From Pantoea sp. SoEX (GTDB lineage Bacteria; Pseudomonadota; Gammaproteobacteria; Enterobacterales; Enterobacteriaceae), in assembly GCF_009829945.1 (NCBI RefSeq), contig NZ_SZZT01000004.1, positions 20,350 to 84,349 on the forward strand: a stretch of DNA of 64,000 nt, in the 5' to 3' direction. The notes below the pieces were generated by a model. The model had not been told where the DNA came from and made no database searches. It saw only the letters and a program-made list of their open reading frames with translations. Below are positions 30,674 to 40,330 of this stretch, piece after piece. Position 1 is the first letter of the stretch, and every line of letters begins with the position of its first letter. Position numbers and translations under genes: made by a program.

Positions 30674-32419
30674 ATGACTGAAATAATTTCACGTAAATTC
30701 ATCATTGAACTAATTTATAAAACAGATATTATCCATTTAATTAATAATCGTATTAATTTAAAAAAACACGGAAATAACTTCTATGCATATTGTCCTTTTC
30801 ATAAAGAAACAAATCCTTCTTTTGTAGTTAATAGCGAAAAACAATTTTATTACTGTTTTGGTTGTGGTGTTCATGGTAATGCTATAGATTTTTTAATGAA
30901 ATATGAAAACCTTAATTTTATAACAGCTATAGAAGAGTTAGCTAATATAAATAATGTTGAAGTAATATTTGAAAACCATCAGTATTCAAACAAAAAAATT
31001 ACATTTTTTAGAAAAAAATTATATGTTCTAATTGATGAAATCTATAATTTTTATAGAAAAGAACTTAATAAAGTTAGTGCAAAATATGCTCTAAATTATC
31101 TTAATCATAGAGGTTTAAATATAAATACTATAAATCGTTTTGGGATTGGGTTTGCCCCTAAAGGATGGAAAAATATTCTTAATAAATTTGGAAAAAATGA
31201 TAAAGATCGTGAATTATTAATTAAAGCTGGTATGTTAGTTAATAAGGAAAAAGACTATTTATATGATAGATTTCGTGAAAGGATTATATTTCCAATTAGA
31301 AATAGAATAGGCCATGTAGTGGGTTTCGGCGGTCGTTCAATCTATAATCGACTACCTAAGTATCTAAATTCGCCTGAAACAGATGTTTTTCGTAAAAGAA
31401 ATCAACTATATGGTTTATATGAAGCACTGCAGTGTAATCCAAAACCGGATTCTTTAATAATAGTTGAAGGATATATAGATGTAATTATGTTATCTCAATA
31501 TAATATTAATTACGCTGTCGGTTTATTAGGAACTGCAATAACTGTTGAACATATTAGACAATTATTTTACCTAACAGCAAATATAATTTTTTGTTTTGAT
31601 GGAGATAAAATAGGACGTGAAACTGCTTGGAAAACATTAAAAATAGCATTACCTTACATGAATGATGGTTATCAAATTAATTTCGTTTTTTTACCAGAAA
31701 ATGAGGATCCAGATACATTGATCCGTAAGGAAGGTAAAATTAATTTCGAAAATAGAATAAAAAAAAGTATACCACTTTCTCATTTTCTATTCGACACACT
31801 ATTAATGAAAGTGGATCTTCATTCATATGATAGTAAAACTAAACTAAGTGCATTAGCATTACCATTAATTTCTCAAATTCCAGGTAAAACATTGCGTATC
31901 TACATGCGTAAACAACTTGGAATTAAATTAGGTATTCTTGATGAACACTGTATTGAACAATTAATACCTAAAATAAAAACCGAAAAAACTACTCCTGCAC
32001 TACCATCTTTTAAATTTACTACTATGAGAATTTTATTAGCATTGTTAATACAAAATCCGAAACTAGCAATTTTAGTTCCATCTTTTAGTGATTTTTCAGG
32101 ATATAAAATATCTGGTTTGTCTATATTTATAGAAATAGTAAACCAATGTAATAAAAATGTCATATCAAATACAGCACAATTATTAGAGTTATATCGAGGA
32201 ACAAATTTTATTACTAAGCTTGAAACATTAGCATTGTGGAACCACATGATAGTAGATGAACAAATCAAAGCAGTATTTCAAGATTCGTTAAATAAAATCC
32301 GTAATAACTTACGTGAACAACAACTTGAATTTTTAATTACTCGTGATCGTATAAGAAAATTGAATAGTGAAGAACGTAACCAATTTTGGGTTCTGAGTAA
32401 GATATTCGCAAAAAAATAG
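30674..32419 (+). CDS. dnaG: DNA primase
   Basis: Synthesises RNA primers for replication. At 581 residues it matches the E. coli length. The zinc-binding domain uses Cys40, His43, Cys61 and Cys64 (CPFHKETNPSF...CFGCG). The TOPRIM domain shows IVEGYIDVI and CFDGDKIG, and the C-terminal helicase-interaction domain is full length. It is 123 bases after rpsU. The related primosome gene priB is missing from its usual site between rpsF and rpsR. Confidence 0.98.
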   Translation: MTEIISRKFIIELIYKTDIIHLINNRINLKKHGNNFYAYCPFHKETNPSFVVNSEKQFYYCFGCGVHGNAIDFLMKYENLNFITAIEELANINNVEVIFENHQYSNKKITFFRKKLYVLIDEIYNFYRKELNKVSAKYALNYLNHRGLNINTINRFGIGFAPKGWKNILNKFGKNDKDRELLIKAGMLVNKEKDYLYDRFRERIIFPIRNRIGHVVGFGGRSIYNRLPKYLNSPETDVFRKRNQLYGLYEALQCNPKPDSLIIVEGYIDVIMLSQYNINYAVGLLGTAITVEHIRQLFYLTANIIFCFDGDKIGRETAWKTLKIALPYMNDGYQINFVFLPENEDPDTLIRKEGKINFENRIKKSIPLSHFLFDTLLMKVDLHSYDSKTKLSALALPLISQIPGKTLRIYMRKQLGIKLGILDEHCIEQLIPKIKTEKTTPALPSFKFTTMRILLALLIQNPKLAILVPSFSDFSGYKISGLSIFIEIVNQCNKNVISNTAQLLELYRGTNFITKLETLALWNHMIVDEQIKAVFQDSLNKIRNNLREQQLEFLITRDRIRKLNSEERNQFWVLSKIFAKK

Positions 32420-32636
32420 CTTATTTAGTAAGCATTTATATTTTTTAAAATAATAATTCATGTTAATAAATTTACTAACCTGGTAAAAGATTAAGAATCA
32501 ATTTATTAACGTTTAAGCCATGTCTTATTTAAAATATTGTTCTGCTAGAGGCAGTACTCTTGCTTCATTTATGAGCAAAAATTAGCTCGTAGCCAATAGA
32601 TATCAATTTAATTCACAGGAGTTTAGATACCGTCTT

Positions 32637-34460
32637 ATGGAACAAAATTCACAGTCACAGCTTAAACTTCTTATTACTCGAGGCAAGGAGCAAGGATATT
32701 TAACCTATGCTGAAGTTAATGATCATCTACCAGAAGATATCACTGACTCTGATCAGATAGCAGATATTATTCAAACAATAAATGATATGGGAATTCAGGT
32801 GGTAGAAAAAGCTCCAGATGCTGACGATTTAATATTGAATGAAAGCAATTCTAGTACTTATGATGATACTTTAGAAGAAGTTGCTGCTCAAGTATTATCA
32901 AGTGTTGAATCTGAAATTGGGCGTACTAACGACCCAGTACGCATGTACATGCGTGAAATGGGTACAGTAGGATTACTTACTCGTGAGGGAGAAATTGATA
33001 TCGCAAAAAGAATAGAAGAAGGAATTAATCAAGTTCAGTGTTCAGTAGCTGAATATCCAGAAGCAATTACTTATTTATTAGATCAATACGATAAAGTTCA
33101 GTTAGGAGAATCTAAATTATCTGATTTAATAATAAATTTTATTGATCCTAATGCAAAAGAAAATTTAACGCCTATACCTGATCATATTGAATCTGAATTA
33201 TGTGAAAAAGATTGCAATAATAGTGATGAAGATGACGAACATGATGAAAATATAGATCCAGAATTAGCTCGTGAAAAATTTTTAGCTCTTAGAGAACAAT
33301 ATGAAATAACTAAAACTGCTATTAAAATTAAAAGCCGTAACCATATAGATGCTATTAATAAAATCAAAAAACTATCAGAGATATTTAAAGAATTTCGTTT
33401 AGTACCAAAACAATTCGATCATCTAGTAAATAATATGCGCAATATGATAGAACGCATACGTTTTCAAGAAAGAATAATCATGAAATTTTGTGTTGATTTA
33501 TGCAAAATGCCTAAGCAGAATTTTATTAGATTATTTTCTGGTAATGAAACAAATGAAATGTGGATTAAAGATATTATATTGATGAATAAACCATGGTCTG
33601 AAAAATTTTTAAAATATGAAAATGATATTTTAAATTGTATACAAAAATTAATTGAAATAGAAGGAGAAACTGGATTAACTGTAGAACAAATAAAAAATAT
33701 AAGTAAGCGTATGTCTATTGGCGAAGCTAAAGCTAGAAGAGCTAAAAAAGAAATGATAGAAGCTAATCTTCGTCTAGTTATTTCAATTGCAAAAAAATAT
33801 ACTAATCGAGGTTTACAATTTCTAGATTTAATTCAAGAAGGTAATATAGGTTTAATGAAAGCAGTGGATAAATTTGAATATAGAAGAGGTTATAAATTTT
33901 CCACTTATGCTACATGGTGGATCAGACAAGCAATTACTAGATCTATTGCTGATCAAGCACGCACAATTAGAATTCCTGTTCACATGATAGAAACTATCAA
34001 TAAATTAAATCGTATTTCACGTAAAATGTTACAGGAGATAGGTCGTGAACCAACACCAGAAGAATTATCTGAACGTATGTTTATCTCTGAAGATAAAATT
34101 AGAAAAGTTTTAAAGATAGCTAAAGAGCCAATTTCTATGGAAACTCCGATAGGAGATGATGAAGATTCACATTTAGGTGATTTTATTGAAGATACTACTT
34201 TAGAATTACCTTTAGAATCTGCTACTTCTGAAAATTTAAGATCAGCAACTAATGATATACTTGCAGGTCTTACTGCACGTGAGGCTAAAGTATTAAGAAT
34301 GCGTTTTGGTATAGATATGAATACTGATCATACATTAGAAGAAGTTGGAAAACAATTTGATGTTACTAGGGAGCGAATTAGACAAATTGAAGCTAAAGCT
34401 CTGCGCAAATTACGTCATCCTAGTAGATGTGAAATTTTGCGAAGTTTTTTAGATGATTAA
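32637..34460 (+). CDS. rpoD: RNA polymerase primary sigma factor sigma-70
   Basis: The housekeeping sigma factor. The 607 residues compare with 613 in E. coli. Region 1.1 starts [21 protein letters not shown]. The acidic non-conserved insert, region 2 ([22 protein letters not shown], with [17 protein letters not shown] for -10 recognition), region 3 and region 4 ([21 protein letters not shown]) are all intact. A CACAGGAG leader precedes the ATG. The 217-base gap after dnaG contains small hairpins, including CTGC-TAGAG-GCAG. It is last of the operon and followed by a hairpin terminator. Confidence 0.98.
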   Translation: MEQNSQSQLKLLITRGKEQGYLTYAEVNDHLPEDITDSDQIADIIQTINDMGIQVVEKAPDADDLILNESNSSTYDDTLEEVAAQVLSSVESEIGRTNDPVRMYMREMGTVGLLTREGEIDIAKRIEEGINQVQCSVAEYPEAITYLLDQYDKVQLGESKLSDLIINFIDPNAKENLTPIPDHIESELCEKDCNNSDEDDEHDENIDPELAREKFLALREQYEITKTAIKIKSRNHIDAINKIKKLSEIFKEFRLVPKQFDHLVNNMRNMIERIRFQERIIMKFCVDLCKMPKQNFIRLFSGNETNEMWIKDIILMNKPWSEKFLKYENDILNCIQKLIEIEGETGLTVEQIKNISKRMSIGEAKARRAKKEMIEANLRLVISIAKKYTNRGLQFLDLIQEGNIGLMKAVDKFEYRRGYKFSTYATWWIRQAITRSIADQARTIRIPVHMIETINKLNRISRKMLQEIGREPTPEELSERMFISEDKIRKVLKIAKEPISMETPIGDDEDSHLGDFIEDTTLELPLESATSENLRSATNDILAGLTAREAKVLRMRFGIDMNTDHTLEEVGKQFDVTRERIRQIEAKALRKLRHPSRCEILRSFLDD

Positions 34461-34493
34461 ATTTTTAGAAAATTAACTGTAATATTTTCCTTT

Positions 34494-34528
34494 TTATGTT
34501 ATCATTACTTGTTGAGAAGATAACATAA
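34494..34528 (+). terminator. Hairpin after rpoD
   Basis: TTATGTTATC (34494-34503) and its exact complement (34519-34528) flank a 15-base loop, 33 bases after the rpoD stop. T-rich sequence follows. The position fits the end of the rpsU-dnaG-rpoD operon, before tRNA-Ile. Confidence 0.55.
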
Positions 34529-34615
34529 TTTATTCTAAATAAGAATAAAATTTGATCGTCATAGCTACTATATATCTTTATATCTTTTATGAATTTAATA
34601 GACTATTTAGACTAA

Positions 34616-34688
34616 GGCCTCTTAGCTCAGTGGTTAGAGCAGGCGACTCATAATCGCTTGGTCGCTGGTTCGAATCCAGCAGGGGCCA
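34616..34688 (+). tRNA. ileX: tRNA-Ile with CAU anticodon (lysidine type, reads AUA)
   Basis: A complete cloverleaf: acceptor GGCCTCT pairs with AGGGGCC, with one wobble; D arm AGCTCAGTGGTTAGAGC; anticodon loop CTCATAA; T loop TTCGAAT. It is nearly identical to E. coli ileX, which also lies just after rpoD, so the CAT anticodon is the lysidine-modified Ile tRNA rather than a Met tRNA. The 3' CCA is not encoded (TTA follows), so the cca product at 27222 is required. AUA is expected to be a common codon here, and TilS must be encoded elsewhere. Confidence 0.95.
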
Positions 34689-35024
34689 TTAAAAAACCAA
34701 CAAGCAGTTAAAGGTAATAATATTCAGTAATAAATTATATTAATATTTTTTGTGATCAAAAATCATAGATAAATATAATTTATAATATTTTAAAAATCAT
34801 TGTAAATATTAGTAATTCAATTAGTTTTTTTCTATAATAAAAATATTTATTACTAAATATTTTATTTAAAAACTTAGTAATAAAAATATTAGTTCTTTAA
34901 AATTTTATTTTGATATACCTTTCTGCTATTTTATCAATAATGTACTATATTACAGAATAATCCTATGGATATGAAAAATCATTTTATATGGAAAATTATT
35001 TGATGAATAATTTGGGAATTATGA
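34689..35024. other. AT-rich spacer between tRNA-Ile and yqjA
   Basis: 336 bases with no gene-like frame, tRNA or strong hairpin. It should hold the yqjA promoter. In E. coli many genes separate ileX and yqjA; none has left a visible trace. Confidence 0.5.
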
Positions 35025-35696
35025 ATGAATATTTTACAAACTTTATTACATGCTTTATGGCAGAAAGATTATAATACTTTATCAGATCCCACAGTAATGT
35101 GGTTAATTTATGGAATTTTATTCATCATTGTATTTTTAGAAAATGGATTATTACCAGCTGCTTTCTTACCAGGAGATAGTTTACTGATTTTGGTTGGAGT
35201 TCTCGTAGGAAAAGGAATAGTTAGTTTCCCACTTATAGTTATTATACTTACTATCAGTGCTGGTTTAGGTTATTGGATAAGTTATATACAAGGAAAATGG
35301 TTAGGAAATACTATAGTAGTACAAAAATGGCTAGCACAACTGCCTGATAAATATCATAAAAGAGCACATAATCTTTTTTATCGTCATGGTCTTGCTGCAT
35401 TATTAATAGGAAGATTTATAGCTTTTATACGCACTTTACTGCCAACAATTGCTGGAATGTCAGGATTAAATAATATACGTTTTCAATTTTTCAGCTGGAT
35501 TAGTGGATTATTATGGGTTATAATACTTGTTACCATGGGATTTGTATTAAGTAAAACAAAAATTTTTATTCATTATGAAGACAAATTAATGTTTTTATTG
35601 GTGTTATTACCATTAATTTTGTTATCATTTGGAATGATAAGTTTAATTGTAATGTTTTACAAAAAATATAAGTCTAATAAAAATAAAATTAAATAA
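35025..35696 (+). CDS. yqjA: DedA-family inner membrane protein YqjA
   Basis: DedA proteins support envelope homeostasis; they have been tied to undecaprenyl-phosphate/lipid flipping and proton-motive force. The 223 residues compare with 220 in E. coli YqjA. The family marks FLENGLLPAAFLPGDSLL and GRFIAFIRTLLPTIAG are present, with about five hydrophobic segments. I use the ATG giving MNILQTLLHALW. An overlapping out-of-frame ATG four bases earlier has no family support. yqjB, yqjC and yqjD, which follow in E. coli, are deleted. Confidence 0.94.
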   Translation: MNILQTLLHALWQKDYNTLSDPTVMWLIYGILFIIVFLENGLLPAAFLPGDSLLILVGVLVGKGIVSFPLIVIILTISAGLGYWISYIQGKWLGNTIVVQKWLAQLPDKYHKRAHNLFYRHGLAALLIGRFIAFIRTLLPTIAGMSGLNNIRFQFFSWISGLLWVIILVTMGFVLSKTKIFIHYEDKLMFLLVLLPLILLSFGMISLIVMFYKKYKSNKNKIK

Positions 35697-35949
35697 TATG
35701 TTATTCTATAAATTTATATAATATCAATTTTATGTAGCATTATTATACATATTAATTTATTTTGAATTTTTGATTGTTAATGTCTATAATTTGTTATTAT
35801 ATTGTTAATATATTTAAAAAAGTAATAATACATGTACATGATTAAGTATTACGATAAGATATAAATATCTATCATTAATCTGATATTATAATTTGATATG
35901 AGATTGCACATTTATTCTATTAAAATAAAAATAGTCTTCTGTTATTTAT

Positions 35950-36369
35950 ATGTTAACTCAAGATATGATCATGGATACTTCAAAAAATAAACAGAAACCC
36001 AGCAAAAATATCATAAACATTACTCAAAATATCATTGCTAAAGTTATTAGTATAATTGAAACTAGATTACGTTTAGCAACATTGGAAATAGAAGAAGAAA
36101 AATCTAAAATTTTAAAGATATTATTGATGATAACAATAATGTTTATGTTTATTTTTTTAGGAATGCTTTGTTTATTAATGATAATAGTATGGTCTGTAAA
36201 CGCGAAATATCGAATTTTAACTATGATTATTATAAGTATTATCTTATTTTTATTATCTTTTTTGGTTGGATTGTATACTTTTAAAAAAATCCGTCAATCT
36301 ACTTTGTTACAATATACTCGTAAAGAATTAAAAACTGACTGTAACATACTTGAGGATAAAAATGAATGA
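35950..36369 (+). CDS. yqjE: Inner membrane protein YqjE
   Basis: A small inner-membrane protein of the YqjE/Phage holin-like superfamily, role unknown. The 139 residues as given compare with 134 in E. coli. It matches through ETRLRLATLEIEEEKSKI, two hydrophobic segments and RQSTLLQYTRKEL. The true start may be the ATG at 35971 (MDTSKNKQ), which aligns better with the E. coli N-terminus. Its stop overlaps the yqjK start as ATGA. In E. coli it belongs to yqjCDEK, whose YqjD is ribosome-associated in stationary phase; YqjD is gone here. Confidence 0.87.
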   Translation: MLTQDMIMDTSKNKQKPSKNIINITQNIIAKVISIIETRLRLATLEIEEEKSKILKILLMITIMFMFIFLGMLCLLMIIVWSVNAKYRILTMIIISIILFLLSFLVGLYTFKKIRQSTLLQYTRKELKTDCNILEDKNE

Positions 36370-36665
36370 AAAACAAAAAAAGTGAATCAATAAGTTTAAT
36401 ATGCAATGAAATACACAACCAGCGTATAAATTTATCAACATTGAAAAATGACTGGATTATGGGAATGACAAAATATGATAATTATTGGTTAATTATTATG
36501 AATGTAAGTAAATACTTGTTTATTAGTAGTGGTATTTTAGCATTATTTTTTAGAAAATTTCGTAGATTTAATTATCTATTAAAATGCATTAAATATGGAT
36601 ATTTAGGATTTTTAAATAGCTTAAAGGTTATAAGATACCTTGTGAACTTAATTAAGTTTATTTAA
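36366..36665 (+). CDS. yqjK: YqjK-like small protein
   Basis: The 99-residue protein equals E. coli YqjK in length. It aligns weakly but in order: an N-terminal charged helix with NQRINLSTLKNDW (E. coli QQRLDLSASRREW), the MTKYDNYW motif, then hydrophobic residues and a basic tail. The function is unknown. It overlaps yqjE by four bases (ATGA), so translation is coupled. It converges on rnpB. Retention of this obscure pair while yqjBCD vanished suggests that YqjE and YqjK work together. Confidence 0.8.
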   Translation: MKNKKSESISLICNEIHNQRINLSTLKNDWIMGMTKYDNYWLIIMNVSKYLFISSGILALFFRKFRRFNYLLKCIKYGYLGFLNSLKVIRYLVNLIKFI

Positions 36666-36690
36666 TAACTATATTTGTTTTTTACTTTTT

Positions 36691-37075
36691 TAAAGTCAAC
36701 CTATAAGCCGGGTTCTGTCATGGACAGTCATTCATCTAGATCAATAATTACTTATTGATTCAAGCAGCCTACCCGGGGTTATTAGCACGGGTTGTACTTT
36801 TCTTTTTTTAAAGATATTCCCCTATTTGGCCTTACTCTAGGTGGAGTTTACACTGCCAACAACTGTTACCAGTTGAGCGGTACGCTCTTACCGTACCTTT
36901 TCACCCTTACTAACTAATATTCTTTATAGATAGCGGTTTTTTTCTGTTGCACTGTTCGTAAGCTTTCACTTCCCAGGTGTTACCTGGCACCCTACCCTAA
37001 GAGCCCGGACTTTCCTCCCCTTAATTTGTCTTGTTATACTTTTGACAAAAAAGCGGCGACTGTCTAGTTGACTTT
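36691..37075 (-). ncRNA. rnpB: RNase P RNA (M1 RNA)
   Basis: The catalytic RNA that matures tRNA 5' ends. It reads on the minus strand from AAAGTCAACTAGACAGTCGC at 37075. The universally conserved core pieces are present: GAGGAAAGTCCGGGCTC near the 5' side, AGGGTGAAAAGGTACGGTAAG, and ACCCGGCTTATAGG near the 3' end. The terminal helix P1 is visible: AAAGTCAAC at the 5' end pairs perfectly with GTTGACTTT (36692-36700). The length of about 385 bases is close to the E. coli 377. Ends are set by P1 and may be off by a few bases. Confidence 0.95.
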
Positions 37076-37084
37076 TATGATATA

Positions 37085-37090
37085 ATTATA
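37085..37090 (-). promoter_or_regulatory. Candidate -10 element of rnpB
   Basis: On the minus strand TATAAT lies 10-15 bases upstream of the predicted RNA 5' end, the right distance for a sigma-70 -10 box. No good TTGACA-like hexamer stands at the expected distance. Confidence 0.4.
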
Positions 37091-37240
37091 ACACATATTA
37101 TCCTTAATATTACATTAATTAATTGATATTTTATAAAAATTTATCATAAATTATGATGATATGATATTTGTTAAATATTTTTAATAATTATGTTATTATG
37201 AGTATAATATTAATATATTTAGATTTAGTAAAGGTATATA

Positions 37241-37777
37241 ATGAACATTAATCTTGTACCATCAGGTTTGCAAATACCAGAAGATATTTATGTAATTATT
37301 GAAATATCAGCAAATGATAATCCAATCAAATACGAAATAAATAAAAAATTGGGAGTTTTATTTGTTGATCGTTTTATACTAACAACCATGTTTTATCCAT
37401 GTAATTATGGTTATATTAATAACACTTTATCTCTTGATGGTGATCCAGTTGATATATTAGTCCCGACTCCATATCCAATAAGACCAAAATCTGTAATTAG
37501 ATGTCGTCCTGTAGGTATTTTAAAGATGATTGATGATTCCGGTGAAGATTCCAAAGTAATTGCCGTTCCGCATAATACAATATCACAAGAATATGATAAC
37601 ATTTATAATGTTAATGACCTTCCTAGGTTATTACGTGATCAGATAGCACATTTTTTTGCGCATTATAAAGATCTAGAACAAGGAAAATGGACAAAAATAA
37701 TCTGCTGGGATGATGCTCAAGCAGCTAAGCAAGAAATTGTGTCTTCTATTGAACGTGCTAAAAAATTAAATGATTAA
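37241..37777 (+). CDS. ppa: Inorganic pyrophosphatase
   Basis: Hydrolyses pyrophosphate and so drives biosynthetic reactions. The 178-residue family I enzyme (E. coli 176) has [29 protein letters not shown] with the metal-binding aspartates, and the C-terminal [10 protein letters not shown]. It is convergent with cysQ. It opens the block whose order follows E. coli 94-96 min, and it adjoins rnpB from another part of the E. coli map, marking a rearrangement. Confidence 0.97.
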   Translation: MNINLVPSGLQIPEDIYVIIEISANDNPIKYEINKKLGVLFVDRFILTTMFYPCNYGYINNTLSLDGDPVDILVPTPYPIRPKSVIRCRPVGILKMIDDSGEDSKVIAVPHNTISQEYDNIYNVNDLPRLLRDQIAHFFAHYKDLEQGKWTKIICWDDAQAAKQEIVSSIERAKKLND

Positions 37778-37870
37778 GTATTTTTAATTTGTATTTTACA
37801 TAATTTCATTGTTATTTGATATTTTAAAGAATTTGGCTATCGATTTTTTTATTTTAAATGATTTTTTAAA

Positions 37871-38650
37871 TTATTTATCATAAAAAACAGAAGCTAAAAA
37901 CTTTGGATTAGTTAATGATTGGCGGGGTATATAGTTTAATGTTTTTCCACTCCAATCTTTAACATGTGCTCCAGAAGCTACGGCTATTACATGTCCTGCA
38001 CTTGTATCCCAGATGTTGGTAGGACTAAATCTAGGGTAGAATTGTATTTTTCCTTCAGCTAGCAAACAAAATTTAAGTGATGATCCTATTTTAATAATAT
38101 TGTAATTACTTAATCTAAATAAAAATTCATTTATTTCACTGACACAACAATTGTTATGCGAACGACTAATCGCTACTGTTGGTGGAGTGATATAACAAGA
38201 ACGAATCTGTTGTGTTTCATTATTTACTACCTTGTACGCTTTATCTCCATGTATCGCATGGTACATAACATCTAAGGCTGGTGCATAAACAACTCCTAAA
38301 GTAGGTATTCCCTGTTCAATTAATGCTATATTAACAGTAAATTCGTTGTTACGTTTAATAAATTCTTTTGTTCCATCTAATGGATCTATCAACCAATAGC
38401 TTTGCCAATTTTTACGAATTTCCCAAGATATTGGGTTTTCTTCTGATAGTATGGGAATATCAGGTGTAAAATTTTTTAATCCTTTAACAAGAATATCATG
38501 TGATAAAATATCTGCATTTGTTACTGGAGATTTGTCATTTTTTTGATTAATTTCATAATTAATATTATTATATATTTCCATTATAGCTTCGCCTGCTAAA
38601 CGAGCTAGCATACAAGTATTTTGTATTATATTTTTTTTGTTTTTATTCAT
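37871..38650 (-). CDS. cysQ: 3'(2'),5'-bisphosphate nucleotidase CysQ
   Basis: Removes the 3' phosphate from PAP, the by-product of sulfate assimilation. The 259 residues compare with 246 in E. coli. Metal-site motifs are LSEENP and DPLDGTKEFI, plus DTSAGHVIA near the C-terminus. PAP arises when PAPS is reduced or when ACP is charged by phosphopantetheinyl transfer. Retention is therefore consistent with cysteine synthesis from sulfate, though that needs cys genes elsewhere. Confidence 0.95.
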   Translation of the reverse strand: MNKNKKNIIQNTCMLARLAGEAIMEIYNNINYEINQKNDKSPVTNADILSHDILVKGLKNFTPDIPILSEENPISWEIRKNWQSYWLIDPLDGTKEFIKRNNEFTVNIALIEQGIPTLGVVYAPALDVMYHAIHGDKAYKVVNNETQQIRSCYITPPTVAISRSHNNCCVSEINEFLFRLSNYNIIKIGSSLKFCLLAEGKIQFYPRFSPTNIWDTSAGHVIAVASGAHVKDWSGKTLNYIPRQSLTNPKFLASVFYDK

Positions 38651-38749
38651 ATAATGTTTTATATGGTATATTTTAAGTAAAATAAAAATTTTATATTATA
38701 TAAAAATATTTAAAATAATGAATTTATTAATAAAAATTATAGTATATTA

Positions 38750-39199
38750 TTAACACGATATAATATTTACGATCAATCTTGCAGATATTTCATTATGAAT
38801 ATTAATATAAACTTCATGTTCTCCAATTGTACGTAAAACACCATTAGGTAATCTTACCTCACTTTTATTTATTTCAATACCATAAGAGGCAATTGCATCA
38901 ACAATATTACGAGTACCAATAGAACCAAACAGTTTACCCTTTTCTCCTGATTTAGATGTAATCGTAATTTTGCCTAATTTTTTGATTTTTTCTGCTTTAT
39001 CTTTTGCAAAAATTATATTTTCGGTTAATTGGTTTCGTAATTTTTTTTGATTTTTTTCAAATAAACTAATATTATTTTTAGTGGCAATTACGGCTTTTCC
39101 AGTCGGAACTAAAAAATTACGTGCATATCCAGATTTGACATTAACAATATCACCAATATCACCTAGTTTTTTTATTTTATTAAGAATGATAATTTTCAC
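38750..39199 (-). CDS. rplI: 50S ribosomal protein L9
   Basis: An elongated L1-stalk-side ribosomal protein that helps keep the reading frame. The start is a GTG giving VKIIILNKIKKLG, preceded by GGTGG eight bases upstream; this yields 149 residues, exactly the E. coli length. A longer TTG-initiated frame is not supported. GYARNFLVPTGKA and GKLFGSIGTRNI are typical. It is last of the rpsF-rpsR-rplI operon. Confidence 0.97.
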   Translation of the reverse strand: MKIIILNKIKKLGDIGDIVNVKSGYARNFLVPTGKAVIATKNNISLFEKNQKKLRNQLTENIIFAKDKAEKIKKLGKITITSKSGEKGKLFGSIGTRNIVDAIASYGIEINKSEVRLPNGVLRTIGEHEVYINIHNEISARLIVNIISC

Positions 39200-39247
39200 T
39201 ATATAATCCACCAAATAATGTAAAATATTTTTATTATAAAAAGAAAA

Positions 39248-39475
39248 TTACTTATGCCGGTCAGTATAGGGTATTAAAGCTAAATAACGTGCACGCTTAA
39301 TAGCTGTTGATAATTGACGTTGGTACTTTGCACAGGTACCAGTAATACGGCTTGGAACTATCTTTCCATTTTCAGTAATGTAATTTTTAAGTGTTATAAT
39401 ATCTTTATAATCAATTTCATTGATCCCTTCCACAGTAAAACGGCAAAATTTGCGACGACGAAAATAACGTGTCAT
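39248..39475 (-). CDS. rpsR: 30S ribosomal protein S18
   Basis: S18 pairs with S6 on the 30S platform. The 75-residue product matches E. coli in length and sequence: [12 protein letters not shown] at the N-terminus and [14 protein letters not shown] at the C-terminus. It lies 106 bases after rpsF. In E. coli priB sits in that gap, and the spacing here is too short for it. Confidence 0.98.
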   Translation of the reverse strand: MTRYFRRRKFCRFTVEGINEIDYKDIITLKNYITENGKIVPSRITGTCAKYQRQLSTAIKRARYLALIPYTDRHK

Positions 39476-39581
39476 ATATTTAATCCTTCTAGATGTATTA
39501 TTGTAATTTTTTATGACTGAATATTAGGTTTAGGTAGTGGTTTAATTATTATTATTAAAAATTTTATAATAAACAAATTAT

Positions 39582-39980
39582 TTACTCTTCAGAATCTTCA
39601 ATGTCAGAAATATTAGTTTCATTATCTATAAGATCTTCTCGTTTATTATTTCGACGTTCGTCTTTAATTTTAATTATACATGAGGGTTCAATTATTGCAT
39701 TCTTTACACGTGTTATCATACTACGTATTATCATATCGTTTAATCTAAAATTATTTTCTAACTCTTTAATTGCTTCTCGAGGTATTTCAATATTAAGCAA
39801 AAAATAATGAGCTTTATGAAGATTATTAATTGGATAAGCTAATTGACGACGACGCCAATCTTCTAACCGGTGTACTTTTCCTTTAGATTTTTTTACATAA
39901 CTAGTATATTGTTCAACTATACTTAAGACTTTTTCGCTTTGATCTGGATGTATCATAAACACAACTTCATAATGACGCAT
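39582..39980 (-). CDS. rpsF: 30S ribosomal protein S6
   Basis: S6 forms the S6:S18 pair of the 30S platform. The 132 residues (E. coli 131-135) begin [18 protein letters not shown] and keep [22 protein letters not shown]. The acidic C-terminal tail ([13 protein letters not shown]) corresponds to the glutamate tail modified by RimK in E. coli; its E-run is replaced by mixed acidic residues. AAGGAG precedes the ATG. It leads rpsR and rplI. Confidence 0.97.
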   Translation of the reverse strand: MRHYEVVFMIHPDQSEKVLSIVEQYTSYVKKSKGKVHRLEDWRRRQLAYPINNLHKAHYFLLNIEIPREAIKELENNFRLNDMIIRSMITRVKNAIIEPSCIIKIKDERRNNKREDLIDNETNISDIEDSEE

Positions 39981-40330
39981 TGTAATTGCTCCTTAAGGGT
40001 TATAGCTTCTTTTATAATATTAATTCTCCACTACTACTATTGAGAAGCAAGGAACTATATTTAAAACACAAAGCATGTAAATTAGTACTAAATAACTCCT
40101 AATAAATTAAATATTTTTATTAAGTATTTTTTAATTAAATAAATAAAAAATTATATCAATAATTTTTTAAATAGTAAAACTATAATAGTTAAAAATGTAA
40201 TATAAAAATTTTCTATTAATAAATAATCTAAAATATTATTTTTAATAAAATTAGGTAAAATTATAAGTAATGATTTGATTATTATATAAATATACAGAAA
40301 ATGAGCAAATTAAATACTTTAACTGTTAAA
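39981..40330. other. Leader and spacer between rlmB and rpsF
   Basis: 350 bases with no coding frame. It carries the rpsF promoter and leader. E. coli has an S6:S18-binding RNA in this leader marked by a conserved CCG; I do not see a convincing equivalent. Otherwise featureless. Confidence 0.5.

Noticed and set aside
31900..32268. A 122-codon minus-strand open frame
   Set aside because: It is antisense to the C-terminal part of dnaG, which is clearly coding.
39981..40060. S6:S18 autoregulatory RNA in the rpsF leader
   Set aside because: I could not find the conserved CCG bulge or a convincing stem.
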